Shown here piece after piece: positions 1 through 7,817 of a stretch of DNA of 55,009 nt. Within the stretch, counting starts at the first letter, position 1. The number at the start of each line of letters is the position of its first letter. A model generated the notes under the pieces. That model searched no databases. It was given only the letters and a program-made list of their open reading frames with translations, and had not been told where the DNA came from. The translations under genes were made by a program, and so were the position numbers. The stretch is from Lentisphaerae bacterium GWF2_44_16 (GTDB lineage: Bacteria > Verrucomicrobiota > Lentisphaeria > Victivallales > GWF2-45-14), in contig MHBF01000100.1 of assembly GCA_001803225.1 (NCBI GenBank), forward strand, positions 725-55,733, in the 5' to 3' direction.

Positions 1-266
1 TCGATTATAAATGTCCCGTTTCCTTTTATTCCCCAGAATATCTGTACGAATTTTTTAACCATGGGAGCTTCGTTGTTTCCCGGCGAGATGATATAATGCC
101 CGACACTTCGTGCCCCGAGAGGTATATTTTCGGATGGCGCGGCTGTGTTTGCCCTGTATATGCCTTTTCTGTTGTCCACGGTCACATAAATCCAGTATAT
201 ATCACAATATTCTTCTTGTTTTAAGTACGTTTCTCGGTTTATAATATATGCTGTAATTATAATTAA
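1..266 (-). CDS. Partial unknown protein at left edge
   Basis: An open minus-strand frame runs off the left edge. It is open from just inside an in-frame TGA at 267-269 and has protein-like composition (for example CDIYWIYVTVDNRKGIYRAN, then a Gly/Pro-containing stretch that could be a beta-sandwich). No ATG lies between the stop and the edge; the only ordinary alternative is a GTG near 183-185 without a clear ribosome binding site, and it would discard residues that look coding. It is therefore either a gene with an unusual start or the fragment of a gene broken by a frameshift. The family is not recognised. The first 25-35 bases upstream of the next gene are AT-rich and look like promoter. 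Confidence 0.35.
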
Positions 267-274
267 TCAATCAC

Positions 275-280
275 TATAAT
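275..280 (+). promoter_or_regulatory. Possible -10 box of the GH4 gene
   Basis: TATAAT occurs 21 bases before the start codon in an AT-rich stretch. The hexamer 17 bases upstream (TGTAAT) is a poor -35, so only the -10 is supported. Confidence 0.25.
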
Positions 281-301
281 GCTAAATGAAAGGTTTGAAG
301 A

Positions 302-1675
302 ATGAAAGGCCCTAAAGTAGTATTAATCGGAGCGGGCAGTGCTTTTTTCGGAAGACAGACAATCTGGAGCATGGTCATGAAGGATGCCCTTAACAACGGC
401 ACTCTCGCGCTCGTGGACCCCGATAAAAAGAAGCTCGACTGGATATCAAAAATAGCTAAACGCTGTATTGCCGAGAAAAAAGTCCCTCTCAAACTCGAAG
501 TCGATACTGACAGAAAAAAAGTCCTGAAAGGCGCCGATTTCGTCATACTGGCTTTCGCCAACGAAGGCGTGAAAATGAGAGGCATTGACGCTGATATAAG
601 CACGAAGCACGGTATGATTATGTGTTCCGCGGACACAGTAGGTCCCGGCGGCACAATGCGTACTCTCCGCGAAGTTCCGAGGCAGAACGAAATAATGAAA
701 GATGTTGTCAGGCTCTGTCCCGACGCATGGGTTATCAATTGGGTCAATCCGACTGCCGCCATGGGCATAGCCATGATGCGCCATTTCCCGCAGGTGAAAT
801 CACTGGCTATATGCGATGGGCCTCATAACCCGCGTTTCGACAACTATCTCATGATCAGGGCCGGCCTTGTCAAAACAGCCGATGAAATCACCGACGCGTT
901 GAGGAGCCGCGTCAGAATACGTTCAGGCGGTATAAACCATTTCAACTGGCTCATTGAGATGTCTTATAATGGGAAAGATTTGACTCCGAAAATAAAGGAG
1001 GAGTTGAGAAAAGCCACCCAGTCCGAACATATCGCGTCTTCCGAAGACGGCAAAGTCGAGCGTACAAACAGAATAGCATATCAGATCGCAGAACATATCG
1101 GATATGTCCCGATGTGCGTATGGCATACTCAGGAATATCTGCCTTACTTCCAGGGGCATGACGTTAATAAAAAAGATGCTTTGACCATAAAAAAATGGAA
1201 CATCGAAATCAGACGCAAATGGATGAATGATTGCTGGACTGACATGCAGAATATAGCATCGGGAAAACGTCCAGTCGCGGATTTTCTTGAGAAAACCGGC
1301 GCGGACCATGCCAGCGATATAATCGAGGCTATGTGGGCGGGCCTCCCGAAACAGTTCTACATCAACAGCTGCAACAGGGGCGCGGTGGAAAATATGACCG
1401 ATGACGCTTATTTGGAACTGCCCTGTGTGGTGGATATGAACGATGTCCGCCCGTTGCCTTTCGGCAAAATACCGCGTCCGCTTCATGGCTATATTCAACG
1501 CGTTCTGGATGAACACGAATTGGCTGTTGAAGCGGCAGTCACCTGCGACCGCAAAAAACTTCTTCAGGCGTTTCTCGCAAGCATGGTAACAGTCAGTATT
1601 CCCGATGCCATTGACACCATGGAAGAATTGCTGAAAACTGAGAGGAAATATCTCCCCGCCGCATGGTTCAAGTAA
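302..1675 (+). CDS. Glycoside hydrolase family 4 (NAD-dependent alpha-glycosidase type)
   Basis: 457 aa, the usual GH4 length. The N-terminus has the Rossmann dinucleotide motif (GAGSAFFGRQ, residues 10-19). NWVNPTAA (146-153) matches the family's conserved NP segment, and the expected metal ligands are C171 (ICDGPH) and H213 (GINHFNW). GH4 enzymes use NAD and a divalent metal to cleave glycosides by redox-assisted elimination. They include alpha-galactosidases, alpha-glucuronidases and 6-phospho-glycosidases; the sequence read by eye does not decide which. There is no signal peptide, so it acts in the cytoplasm. AAAGG lies about 9 bases before the ATG. The next gene is convergent, so this is probably a single-gene unit. 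Confidence 0.88.
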   Translation: MKGPKVVLIGAGSAFFGRQTIWSMVMKDALNNGTLALVDPDKKKLDWISKIAKRCIAEKKVPLKLEVDTDRKKVLKGADFVILAFANEGVKMRGIDADISTKHGMIMCSADTVGPGGTMRTLREVPRQNEIMKDVVRLCPDAWVINWVNPTAAMGIAMMRHFPQVKSLAICDGPHNPRFDNYLMIRAGLVKTADEITDALRSRVRIRSGGINHFNWLIEMSYNGKDLTPKIKEELRKATQSEHIASSEDGKVERTNRIAYQIAEHIGYVPMCVWHTQEYLPYFQGHDVNKKDALTIKKWNIEIRRKWMNDCWTDMQNIASGKRPVADFLEKTGADHASDIIEAMWAGLPKQFYINSCNRGAVENMTDDAYLELPCVVDMNDVRPLPFGKIPRPLHGYIQRVLDEHELAVEAAVTCDRKKLLQAFLASMVTVSIPDAIDTMEELLKTERKYLPAAWFK

Positions 1676-1689
1676 TGGTTTCTTCAATG

Positions 1690-1739
1690 TGCCGCGGTGA
1701 AATTCTTATCATGCTTTTATGAAGGATTTCACTGCGGCA
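1690..1739. terminator. Hairpin between convergent genes
   Basis: Arms 1690-1703 and 1726-1739 pair over 14 bases with one G-U pair. The right arm lies inside the 3' end of the minus-strand aminotransferase gene. No T-run follows on either side, so it may be a bidirectional but not a classical intrinsic terminator. Confidence 0.4.
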
Positions 1740-2863
1740 ATCACTCTGTCTGTATCTGCCATTGTCATTTTCTGACTGCACGGGATGCAGACGGATTTTT
1801 CATAGAGGTTTTCTGCGTTTGAGAGATTTCCGTGAGAACAGTTTTTATACATGGGATGCCTGTTGTTCAATTCCCATAGTGGACGTACCTGGATGCCCTT
1901 TGACTGCATAAAACTGATGAAATCCGCTCTCCTGTCAGAGGTAAAGCTTATAAGAGAGAGCCAGCAGTTGGAACGGCACCAGGGCTGTTCATTGAAAATG
2001 CTTATTCCTTCAATGCTTCCGAATTCTTTTGTATAACGCGCCTGTATTTCTCTTTTCGCCGCAATTGTTTTTTCGATGTATTCAAGCTGTGCGAGTCCGA
2101 TGGCGGCCTGGATATTGGACATCCTGTAATTATACCCGACAAAGTCGTGGGTGTAATAAAGTTCATCCGATTTTGCCTGTGTGGAAAGGTGACGGAGCCT
2201 TTTGGCTAAATATTCATTATCGGTAACGAGCATTCCGCCTCCGCCTGTCGTAAGCGTTTTGTTTCCGTTAAAACTGAAGCATCCGATTTCGGCAAATGTC
2301 CCTGCGTGTTTTCCGTCGCAGAGCGTACCTATGGCTTCTGCCGCGTCTTCTATCCATTTAAGTTTATATTTTTCGGCGAGTTCCCTGATTTCAGCCATCC
2401 TGCATGAGTGTCCGAGGATATGAACGGAAATGATGGCTGATATCTTTCTTCCTGTGAGACGGTTTGTCAGAACGCCGTTTTTATAATCGCAATTTTCACT
2501 TATAAATTCCTCAACAGCGTCAGGGGAAATGCCGAGGGTTTTATTGTCGATATCGATAAATACGGGATGTGCATTTGCATAACTTATCGCGTTTACGGGC
2601 GCTATAAAGGTAAGGGTGGGAATAAAAACTTCATCATTCGCTGATACTCCCGCTGTAAGAAGTGCCAGATGCAGCGCGGATGTACCGTTTACAACGGCTA
2701 CCGCGTACTGCGACCCCGTATATGAGGCGAAGTTTCTTTCAAAGTCCGTTACAAATTTACCAAGCGCCGATATCCAGCCGCTGTCAAGGCATTCGTTAAC
2801 ATATTTTTTTTCGTTCCCCTGCAGAAAGGGTTCGGACAGAGATATATAATTCTGATTGTTCAT
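1709..2863 (-). CDS. PLP-dependent aminotransferase, LegC-type (DegT/DnrJ/EryC1/StrS)
   Basis: 384 aa sugar aminotransferase of the DegT/DnrJ/EryC1 fold. The Schiff-base lysine is K202 in FNGNKTLTTGGGG and the cofactor aspartate is in IEDAAE (about 173). Segments such as ECLDSGWISALGK and FVGYNYRMSNIQAAIGLAQL closely resemble the LegC subgroup (legionaminic-acid-type UDP-sugar aminotransferases). These enzymes transfer an amino group from glutamate to a keto-sugar nucleotide for surface glycans. No other sugar-nucleotide gene is nearby, so the true substrate is open. It starts 5 bases after the stop of the upstream gene and is probably the last gene of the minus-strand group beginning with the HIT gene. 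Confidence 0.85.
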   Translation of the reverse strand: MNNQNYISLSEPFLQGNEKKYVNECLDSGWISALGKFVTDFERNFASYTGSQYAVAVVNGTSALHLALLTAGVSANDEVFIPTLTFIAPVNAISYANAHPVFIDIDNKTLGISPDAVEEFISENCDYKNGVLTNRLTGRKISAIISVHILGHSCRMAEIRELAEKYKLKWIEDAAEAIGTLCDGKHAGTFAEIGCFSFNGNKTLTTGGGGMLVTDNEYLAKRLRHLSTQAKSDELYYTHDFVGYNYRMSNIQAAIGLAQLEYIEKTIAAKREIQARYTKEFGSIEGISIFNEQPWCRSNCWLSLISFTSDRRADFISFMQSKGIQVRPLWELNNRHPMYKNCSHGNLSNAENLYEKSVCIPCSQKMTMADTDRVIAAVKSFIKA

Positions 2864-2868
2864 GTGCT

Positions 2869-4086
2869 TTATTCTGTTGACGGAATGTATTTCCGCACTT
2901 TTTTCTGCGGAGGTTTTGATGCGGGATTTGCCGTATCCTCGGCTTCTGTCTTTTCTGCTTCTTTTTTCAGTTCCGTTTTCGTGTTTTTAGATTCATCCTG
3001 AACGTCCGTTGAAGGCGGAGGCGCGGGAATAATATTTTTTTCAGGAATGACTGCCGGGGCCGGAGCTTGCGCGGGAGGAGTGGTAAGCGGCTGTGCTTGG
3101 GGCGCGGGGGCCGGAGCAGGAGCGGGCGGCGGCGGTTGTTTGCTTTCCGTGATGTTGGGAACTGCCGGTGGCTGAGGTTTTGCGGATGCGGGCGGAGGAG
3201 GAGCGGCTATGCTGGCGCTCATGAGGATGATATAAAACATAGGCTTATTGCTCTTCTCGGCAAGGTCTCCTATGCTTCTTACCGTACCGCAAAGATTGAG
3301 CAGGGAACCCAGTTCAGAATCCACTATGGTCGGGACGCAATTTTCATTATCTCTTTTTATGAGAATGGGGAGAGAAAAAGTATCCATGGGAAGCAGAACG
3401 AAATATTCGTCATTGGATATTTCGGCGTATTTGACTATCTGCGCCGGAATTGTGTTGCTGATGTCCTTAAACCTCATTTTGAAAGAGATATTTTTATCGA
3501 TGAAATTTTTAGGCTGTATGTCCACAAGCCTGTATTTCACCGGCCCGAAGTCTGTCGGCTCGACGGAGTTTTTTTCAGTTTTAACGCTGTCTTTAGAAGA
3601 CGTGCTTATATCAATATCATCTACAAGGAGATAATAATGTTTTCCTATGACTTTGGGAGTCCTGATTTTTCCGGCTTTTGAATCGTCCTTTTCGACTTTC
3701 TGCTGGATCGTAGCGTATATTGTTATCAGCTGGTCCTGTTCGAGCGTGGCGATGTCTTTCATCAGTTTTTCATTTTTTGAAGAGAATATAAGCGGACATT
3801 CCTTCTGGATATTTTCTATTTTCAGGAGACATATGAATTTGGGAAGAATTTTTTCATAGGGAGGAGGAAGTTTTGTTATATAGCCGTTATAAATGGCTTT
3901 CATACAGCGCTTAGGGTCTTTTTTTATGAACTTTTCGGGGTCTTCCGCGATCTCGGTGTATGTAGCGTCCGTTTTATAAGATTTCTTTTCGCTTTCTTTA
4001 AGAGCGTCATCAGCGGAAAAGAGCCGGGAAGAAGAAATGATAAGAACAGCGGCGGCGAATAAAAATGGAAACTGGAAGCATTTCAT
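2869..4086 (-). CDS. Secreted Pro/Ala-rich protein, unknown function
   Basis: 405 aa. A signal peptide occupies about residues 1-24 (hydrophobic core, cut near LFSA). The mature part contains two similar-sized globular segments (about 45-165 and 180-290), each with alternating beta-like stretches; an OB-like fold is a guess. About 295-405 is disordered: proline/alanine runs (PPPP, PAPAPAP) followed by a Lys/Glu-rich tail ending in a basic segment. Pro-rich tails like this often span the periplasm or cell wall. A GGGGTG ribosome binding site lies 5 bases before the ATG, directly after a stable hairpin. No family is recognised. It sits between the MBL gene (93-base gap) and the aminotransferase. 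Confidence 0.7.
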   Translation of the reverse strand: MKCFQFPFLFAAAVLIISSSRLFSADDALKESEKKSYKTDATYTEIAEDPEKFIKKDPKRCMKAIYNGYITKLPPPYEKILPKFICLLKIENIQKECPLIFSSKNEKLMKDIATLEQDQLITIYATIQQKVEKDDSKAGKIRTPKVIGKHYYLLVDDIDISTSSKDSVKTEKNSVEPTDFGPVKYRLVDIQPKNFIDKNISFKMRFKDISNTIPAQIVKYAEISNDEYFVLLPMDTFSLPILIKRDNENCVPTIVDSELGSLLNLCGTVRSIGDLAEKSNKPMFYIILMSASIAAPPPPASAKPQPPAVPNITESKQPPPPAPAPAPAPQAQPLTTPPAQAPAPAVIPEKNIIPAPPPSTDVQDESKNTKTELKKEAEKTEAEDTANPASKPPQKKVRKYIPSTE

Positions 4087-4096
4087 TATGACACCC

Positions 4097-4129
4097 CATG
4101 ATGATTACTGTTTTATGTAATCTATCATG
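4097..4129 (-). promoter_or_regulatory. Hairpin in leader of the secreted Pro-rich protein gene
   Basis: Arms 4097-4108 and 4117-4129 pair over 12 bases with a single bulged T and an 8-base loop. On the minus strand the hairpin ends right before the GGGGTG ribosome binding site of the gene starting at 4086. No T-run follows. It could tune translation or mark an RNA processing site; function is inferred only from position. Confidence 0.35.
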
Positions 4130-4179
4130 ATATGAAAAAAATAAAAGATCGTAAAAAGGCAGAATTTGTTTTTTTGAGA

Positions 4180-4956
4180 TTAACGGTAAGTTTCCCCGTC
4201 TCTGGCGAAAAACACCCTGTCGCCGAGAATGCTGCGGGCCTTTTCAAACTCATTTTTAAAATTTTCCAGTATGTTGCGTCCGTGATGCAGAAAACCGAGT
4301 TTCCCGGCAAAGCCCATATCCCTGAAGTAGCGGCATATATTTTCAGGAATATGATGTCCTGTCTCGACCAGTACCAGTTCAGCGCCTTTGGATATTTCCT
4401 CTATTTCGGAAATGTCCCTGATATCGCCGGAATAGACGATTTTTCTTTTTCCACATTCTATTTTAAACGAAAAAGACTGCCATTTCCCTTGCGACTTTGG
4501 CAGATGATTATTGTGATGTGTTGTAACTTTGAAACCGTCTTCGTCAAAAATAAGACCGTCCTGAACGCTGTTCTCCCTGATTTCAAAATTTATGGCAAAG
4601 CCGCCTTCGGTGCAGGACAACATTTTCCGTATTGCCGGCATGAGGCGTTTTCCGGGGACGAATATGTCAAGAGTTTTTCCAGTGAAACGCGAAGCCGTTG
4701 CGGGAAGCCCGTTTATTTTTCTGATATTCCAGAGCAGATTTGGCAATCCGCCGATGTGGTCCATGTGTGTGTGCGAAATGAAAACCGCCCTTGACGCGAG
4801 CAGATCGAGACCATGCTTTACGTGGGCCGCGTATGAACAATTCTCCCCGGTATCAAACCAGTAGAGTTTGTTTTTGTAAGTAATCCCGATAGATGTGTGC
4901 CTGAAACCTTCAAAAGGCTCTGTTCCCGAAGAAGTGCCGATAAAATCAATTTTCAT
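4180..4956 (-). CDS. MBL-fold metallohydrolase (RNase Z-like)
   Basis: 258 aa. The zinc signature SHTHMDHIGG gives ligands H62, H64, D66 and H67; later ligands are probably H in TTHHNNH, D in YSGDIRD, and H in LHHGRN. The order and spacing fit the RNase Z / beta-lactamase-like superfamily (COG1234-type). There is no signal peptide. It could be a phosphodiesterase acting on RNA or a cyclic nucleotide. The characteristic exosite arm of true tRNase Z is not obvious, so tRNA 3' processing is not claimed. The start overlaps the 3' end of the HIT gene by 11 bases, which suggests translational coupling. Confidence 0.85.
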   Translation of the reverse strand: MKIDFIGTSSGTEPFEGFRHTSIGITYKNKLYWFDTGENCSYAAHVKHGLDLLASRAVFISHTHMDHIGGLPNLLWNIRKINGLPATASRFTGKTLDIFVPGKRLMPAIRKMLSCTEGGFAINFEIRENSVQDGLIFDEDGFKVTTHHNNHLPKSQGKWQSFSFKIECGKRKIVYSGDIRDISEIEEISKGAELVLVETGHHIPENICRYFRDMGFAGKLGFLHHGRNILENFKNEFEKARSILGDRVFFARDGETYR

Positions 4957-5452
4957 TTTTATTTTGCCACGCGCGCATCAGGAGTTCGGCGGTTTTTTCG
5001 AGGGTTTCGGGGACGACTCTGGTATCGGCCAGTACCGGCATGAAATTTGTATCACCGTTCCAGCGGGGAACAATGTGCATATGTATATGGTCCGCCACGC
5101 CGGCCCCGGCCGCGGCCCCCAGATTGAAGCCGATATTGTAACCGTCGGGTTTCATCAGTTTATGCAGGACTTCTTTGGCTTTGACGCTCATTTCCATCAG
5201 TTCATTGCGTTCTTCCGCTGATAATTCGGAAATGTCTCCGGTATGGCGGTAGGGGGCTATCATCAGATGCCCGGAGTTGTAAGGATAACGGTTCAGCAGC
5301 GCGAATACTGTTCTGCCGCGTGCTATGATGATTTTTTCTTCTTCGGAGTCTGTAGCTTTTTCCTGTCCGCAGAGGAAGCATTTTTTGTCTTTTTTTGCTC
5401 TCAGGAAATCAATTCTCCAAGGCGCCCAGAGAGGCCTTTTTACAGAATCCAT
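4946..5452 (-). CDS. HIT-family nucleotide phosphorylase/hydrolase
   Basis: 168 aa. The histidine triad is H122-x-H124-x-H126 in DHIHMHIVPRW. The N-terminal RPLWAPWRIDFL plus CFLC (25-28, possible zinc site) is typical of the AP4A phosphorylase-like branch of HIT proteins found in many bacteria. Such proteins act on dinucleoside polyphosphates or AMP conjugates. It is cytoplasmic. GAGGAG precedes the ATG by about 8 bases. It is the first gene of the minus-strand group running to 1709 and is divergent from rpmE. Confidence 0.9.
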   Translation of the reverse strand: MDSVKRPLWAPWRIDFLRAKKDKKCFLCGQEKATDSEEEKIIIARGRTVFALLNRYPYNSGHLMIAPYRHTGDISELSAEERNELMEMSVKAKEVLHKLMKPDGYNIGFNLGAAAGAGVADHIHMHIVPRWNGDTNFMPVLADTRVVPETLEKTAELLMRAWQNKNEN

Positions 5453-5530
5453 AATTTTTTCTCCTCATTAATGAAAAAACGCTTGAATTATCCACTCGCC
5501 GCGTTATATTCTGCCTCTTTGAATTTGTGA

Positions 5531-5536
5531 TATAAT
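5531..5536 (+). promoter_or_regulatory. Possible -10 box of rpmE
   Basis: TATAAT lies 42 bases before the rpmE start codon in the 126-base divergent spacer. No good -35 is found 16-18 bases upstream. Confidence 0.3.
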
Positions 5537-5578
5537 AATTTGTCTAGAGAATATAACTTAAAAACAGGGTTTAGCAAA

Positions 5579-5785
5579 ATGAAAAAAGAAATACATCCCC
5601 AATACGGCGATGCCAAGATCATTTGCGCCTGCGGACATGTATGGGAAACCAGGTCCACACGCAAGGAAACCAAGGTTGGTATCTGTGCGCACTGCCATCC
5701 GTTCTTCACTGGAAAACAGAAATTCATTGATACAGCCGGCCGTGTTGAAAGATTCCGTCAGCGCTATGCCAAAAAGACCGCTTAG
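5579..5785 (+). CDS. rpmE: 50S ribosomal protein L31
   Basis: 68 aa. MKKEIHPQY at the N-terminus and the CxC...CxxC pattern (CACGH and CAHC) identify a zinc-binding (C+) type L31. It is part of the large ribosomal subunit at the central protuberance bridge to the small subunit. The ATG at 5579 is chosen over an in-frame TTG 39 bases upstream because L31 starts at MKKEIHP across the family. It has its own terminator immediately downstream, so it is probably transcribed alone. Confidence 0.96.
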   Translation: MKKEIHPQYGDAKIICACGHVWETRSTRKETKVGICAHCHPFFTGKQKFIDTAGRVERFRQRYAKKTA

Positions 5786-5807
5786 TACGGAAACGTTTCT
5801 AATGATT

Positions 5808-5843
5808 ACGCCTATTTTCATTCAGGGAAATAGGCGTTTTTTT
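5808..5843 (+). terminator. Rho-independent terminator after rpmE
   Basis: A perfect 10-bp stem (ACGCCTATTT, 5808-5817, with AAATAGGCGT, 5828-5837), a 10-base loop and a run of seven T (5837-5843). Confidence 0.92.
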
Positions 5844-5869
5844 ATCCCTTAACATATTGTGTGTTCATT

Positions 5870-6958
5870 ATGCTGCCCGAAGAAATAGCTCCTCATATTG
5901 AAAGGTTGAAAAAACGTTCCGCCGAGCTCGAAGAAAAGCTTGCGGATACGGCCATTTACTCAAAACCGTTTGAGCTGAAAAGCATCAGCAGGGAACATCA
6001 GAAGCTCGGAAACCTATTCCGGAATTATGAAAAATGGCGGAGCTCCTTGTCAAGCGTAGAAGAAAACAAAAAAATGCTTCAGACGGAAACGGATGAGGAG
6101 CTTAAATCTTTAATCAGCGCCGATATCGAGAGTCTTGCCGGGACGATAGATGAACTGGAGAAAAAAGTTCAAGTATCGCTTCTGCCGCCCGATGAAAACG
6201 AGTCGCGCAACATAATAATAGAAATACGTCCCGCCGCAGGCGGAAACGAAGCCGGGCTTTTTGCCGGGGAACTCTACAGAATGTACACCAGATATGCCGA
6301 AAGCAGAGGATGGAAACAGGAAGTCCTTGACCTTTCTGATGGCACATTGGGTGGAATAAAGGAAGTGGTGTTTTCCTTTTCCGGCGAGGATGTTTTCCCC
6401 AGAATGAGATATGAGAGCGGCGTTCACAGGGTGCAGCGGATACCCGCTACGGAATCAGGTGGCAGGATACACACTTCCACGGTGACTGTTGCGGTAATGC
6501 CGGAAGCCGAAGACGTTGAAATCGAAGTAAGAAACGAAGATTTGAGGTTTGACGTTTACAGGTCGTCCGGCCCGGGTGGACAGTGCGTCAACACTACCGA
6601 CTCCGCTGTCAGGGTAACTCATATTCCCAGCGGATTAAGCGTTGCCAGCCAGCAGGAAAAATCCCAGCACCGCAACAAGGAAATAGCGCTTCGTATTCTT
6701 CGCGCCAGGCTTTTTGAAATGAAACAGCAGGAAGAGGCCGCGAAACAGGCCGCATCCAAGAGAGCGCAAATCGGCACAGGCGACAGAAGCGAAAGAATAC
6801 GCACTTACAATTTTCCGCAGAACAGAGTTACCGACCATCGTTTCGGGATAAACATCTACAACCTTCCGAAACTCATGGAGGGTAATCTCGACGACCTGAT
6901 TGACAGTATAGTATCGGCGGTCTCAGAGAAAAAACTGGCTGAACTTCTCAATAAGTAA
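5870..6958 (+). CDS. prfA: Peptide chain release factor 1
   Basis: 362 aa. The peptidyl-hydrolysis motif GGQ is at 236-238 (SSGPGGQCVN). The stop-codon reading motif PxT is present as PAT in VQRIPATESGGR, which marks RF1 (UAA/UAG) rather than RF2 (SPF). Length and the N-terminal coiled coil match the family. ATG 5870 is preferred to a GTG at 5861; neither has a strong ribosome binding site. The rpmE-prfA order is common in bacteria, but here a terminator separates them. The PIG-L gene follows after 32 bases. Confidence 0.96.
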   Translation: MLPEEIAPHIERLKKRSAELEEKLADTAIYSKPFELKSISREHQKLGNLFRNYEKWRSSLSSVEENKKMLQTETDEELKSLISADIESLAGTIDELEKKVQVSLLPPDENESRNIIIEIRPAAGGNEAGLFAGELYRMYTRYAESRGWKQEVLDLSDGTLGGIKEVVFSFSGEDVFPRMRYESGVHRVQRIPATESGGRIHTSTVTVAVMPEAEDVEIEVRNEDLRFDVYRSSGPGGQCVNTTDSAVRVTHIPSGLSVASQQEKSQHRNKEIALRILRARLFEMKQQEEAAKQAASKRAQIGTGDRSERIRTYNFPQNRVTDHRFGINIYNLPKLMEGNLDDLIDSIVSAVSEKKLAELLNK

Positions 6959-6990
6959 ATCCATCGGCGGATTTACAGAAAGGAACGAAT

Positions 6991-7776
6991 ATGCCTGTAT
7001 CAGTCAACAGAGAAACAATTCTTTTTATCGGTGCCCATCATGAAGAGATAGAGGCGGAATGCCCTATAATGCCGATAAAGCTTTCAGGCAACGGCCATCG
7101 CGTTGTGATTCTCAACCCCGTCGGCGGCTGGAACTGGAGCTTTATAAGAAGCCTCGGCACGGACGGAAAAGAGCGCACGATTAAAGAAGCGACGGAAGCG
7201 GCGGCAAGGCTTGGCGCTGAAAAAATAATATGGGATTATCCCGTGGCAAAAGTCTGGGAATTCAGAACTGAAATTGTTCAGCGGATATCGGATTTTATTC
7301 TGGATTTGGCGCCGTCAATTGTTTTCATCCACTGGCCTTATGACTCCCATGCCGATCACCGCGAAATTGCCAAAATCAGTTTTCACGCTCTTCATACGGC
7401 AAACAATCAGGTGGAAAACTTTCAGAGAAAAATGAAAGTCGAGGAAGTTTACGCTTTTCAAACAGGCATATCACAGGCCTATGATTTCTGGCCTGACTTT
7501 TTGATAAGCGGCACAAAAGAAGACTTTGAAACCGCCGCCCATGCTCTTCAGGCTTTTCACGGAACAGCCGGAGACAAAGCGAAGATGTGGCTGGATAACA
7601 TAAGGGTAAAAACAGCCTACTGGGGACATCTTGCCGCTACGGAATTTGCCGAAGCATATAAGTTCATCGGCCCTTCTTTCCCGCTTAGCGGTTTAAAACT
7701 TGCCTCCATGCTCGGCAACGAAATAAAGCCCGTAGCCTTTGAAAAATGGCAGAAAGAACCCGGATATCTTATCTGA
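6991..7776 (+). CDS. PIG-L family deacetylase (LmbE-like)
   Basis: 261 aa. The fold is recognised from FIGAHHEEIEAE near residue 12 and HWPYDSHADHRE near 113, the two metal-binding motifs of N-acetylglucosaminyl deacetylases of the LmbE/PIG-L family. The usual AHPDDE is altered to AHHEEIE, so both Asp positions (the general base and a zinc ligand) are Glu. This is conservative but unusual. It has no signal peptide. The family removes acetyl groups from GlcNAc-type conjugates; the substrate here is unknown. AAAGGAAC precedes the ATG. Confidence 0.82.
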   Translation: MPVSVNRETILFIGAHHEEIEAECPIMPIKLSGNGHRVVILNPVGGWNWSFIRSLGTDGKERTIKEATEAAARLGAEKIIWDYPVAKVWEFRTEIVQRISDFILDLAPSIVFIHWPYDSHADHREIAKISFHALHTANNQVENFQRKMKVEEVYAFQTGISQAYDFWPDFLISGTKEDFETAAHALQAFHGTAGDKAKMWLDNIRVKTAYWGHLAATEFAEAYKFIGPSFPLSGLKLASMLGNEIKPVAFEKWQKEPGYLI

Positions 7777-7817
7777 GTTGTTTGGAAAACATTAAATAAG
7801 GAAGCTTGGTTATACAA

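Noticed and set aside
3067-3681. 204-residue plus-strand ORF opposite the Pro-rich protein
   Set aside because: Arg/Gly-rich text is the complement of proline codons; no start signal.
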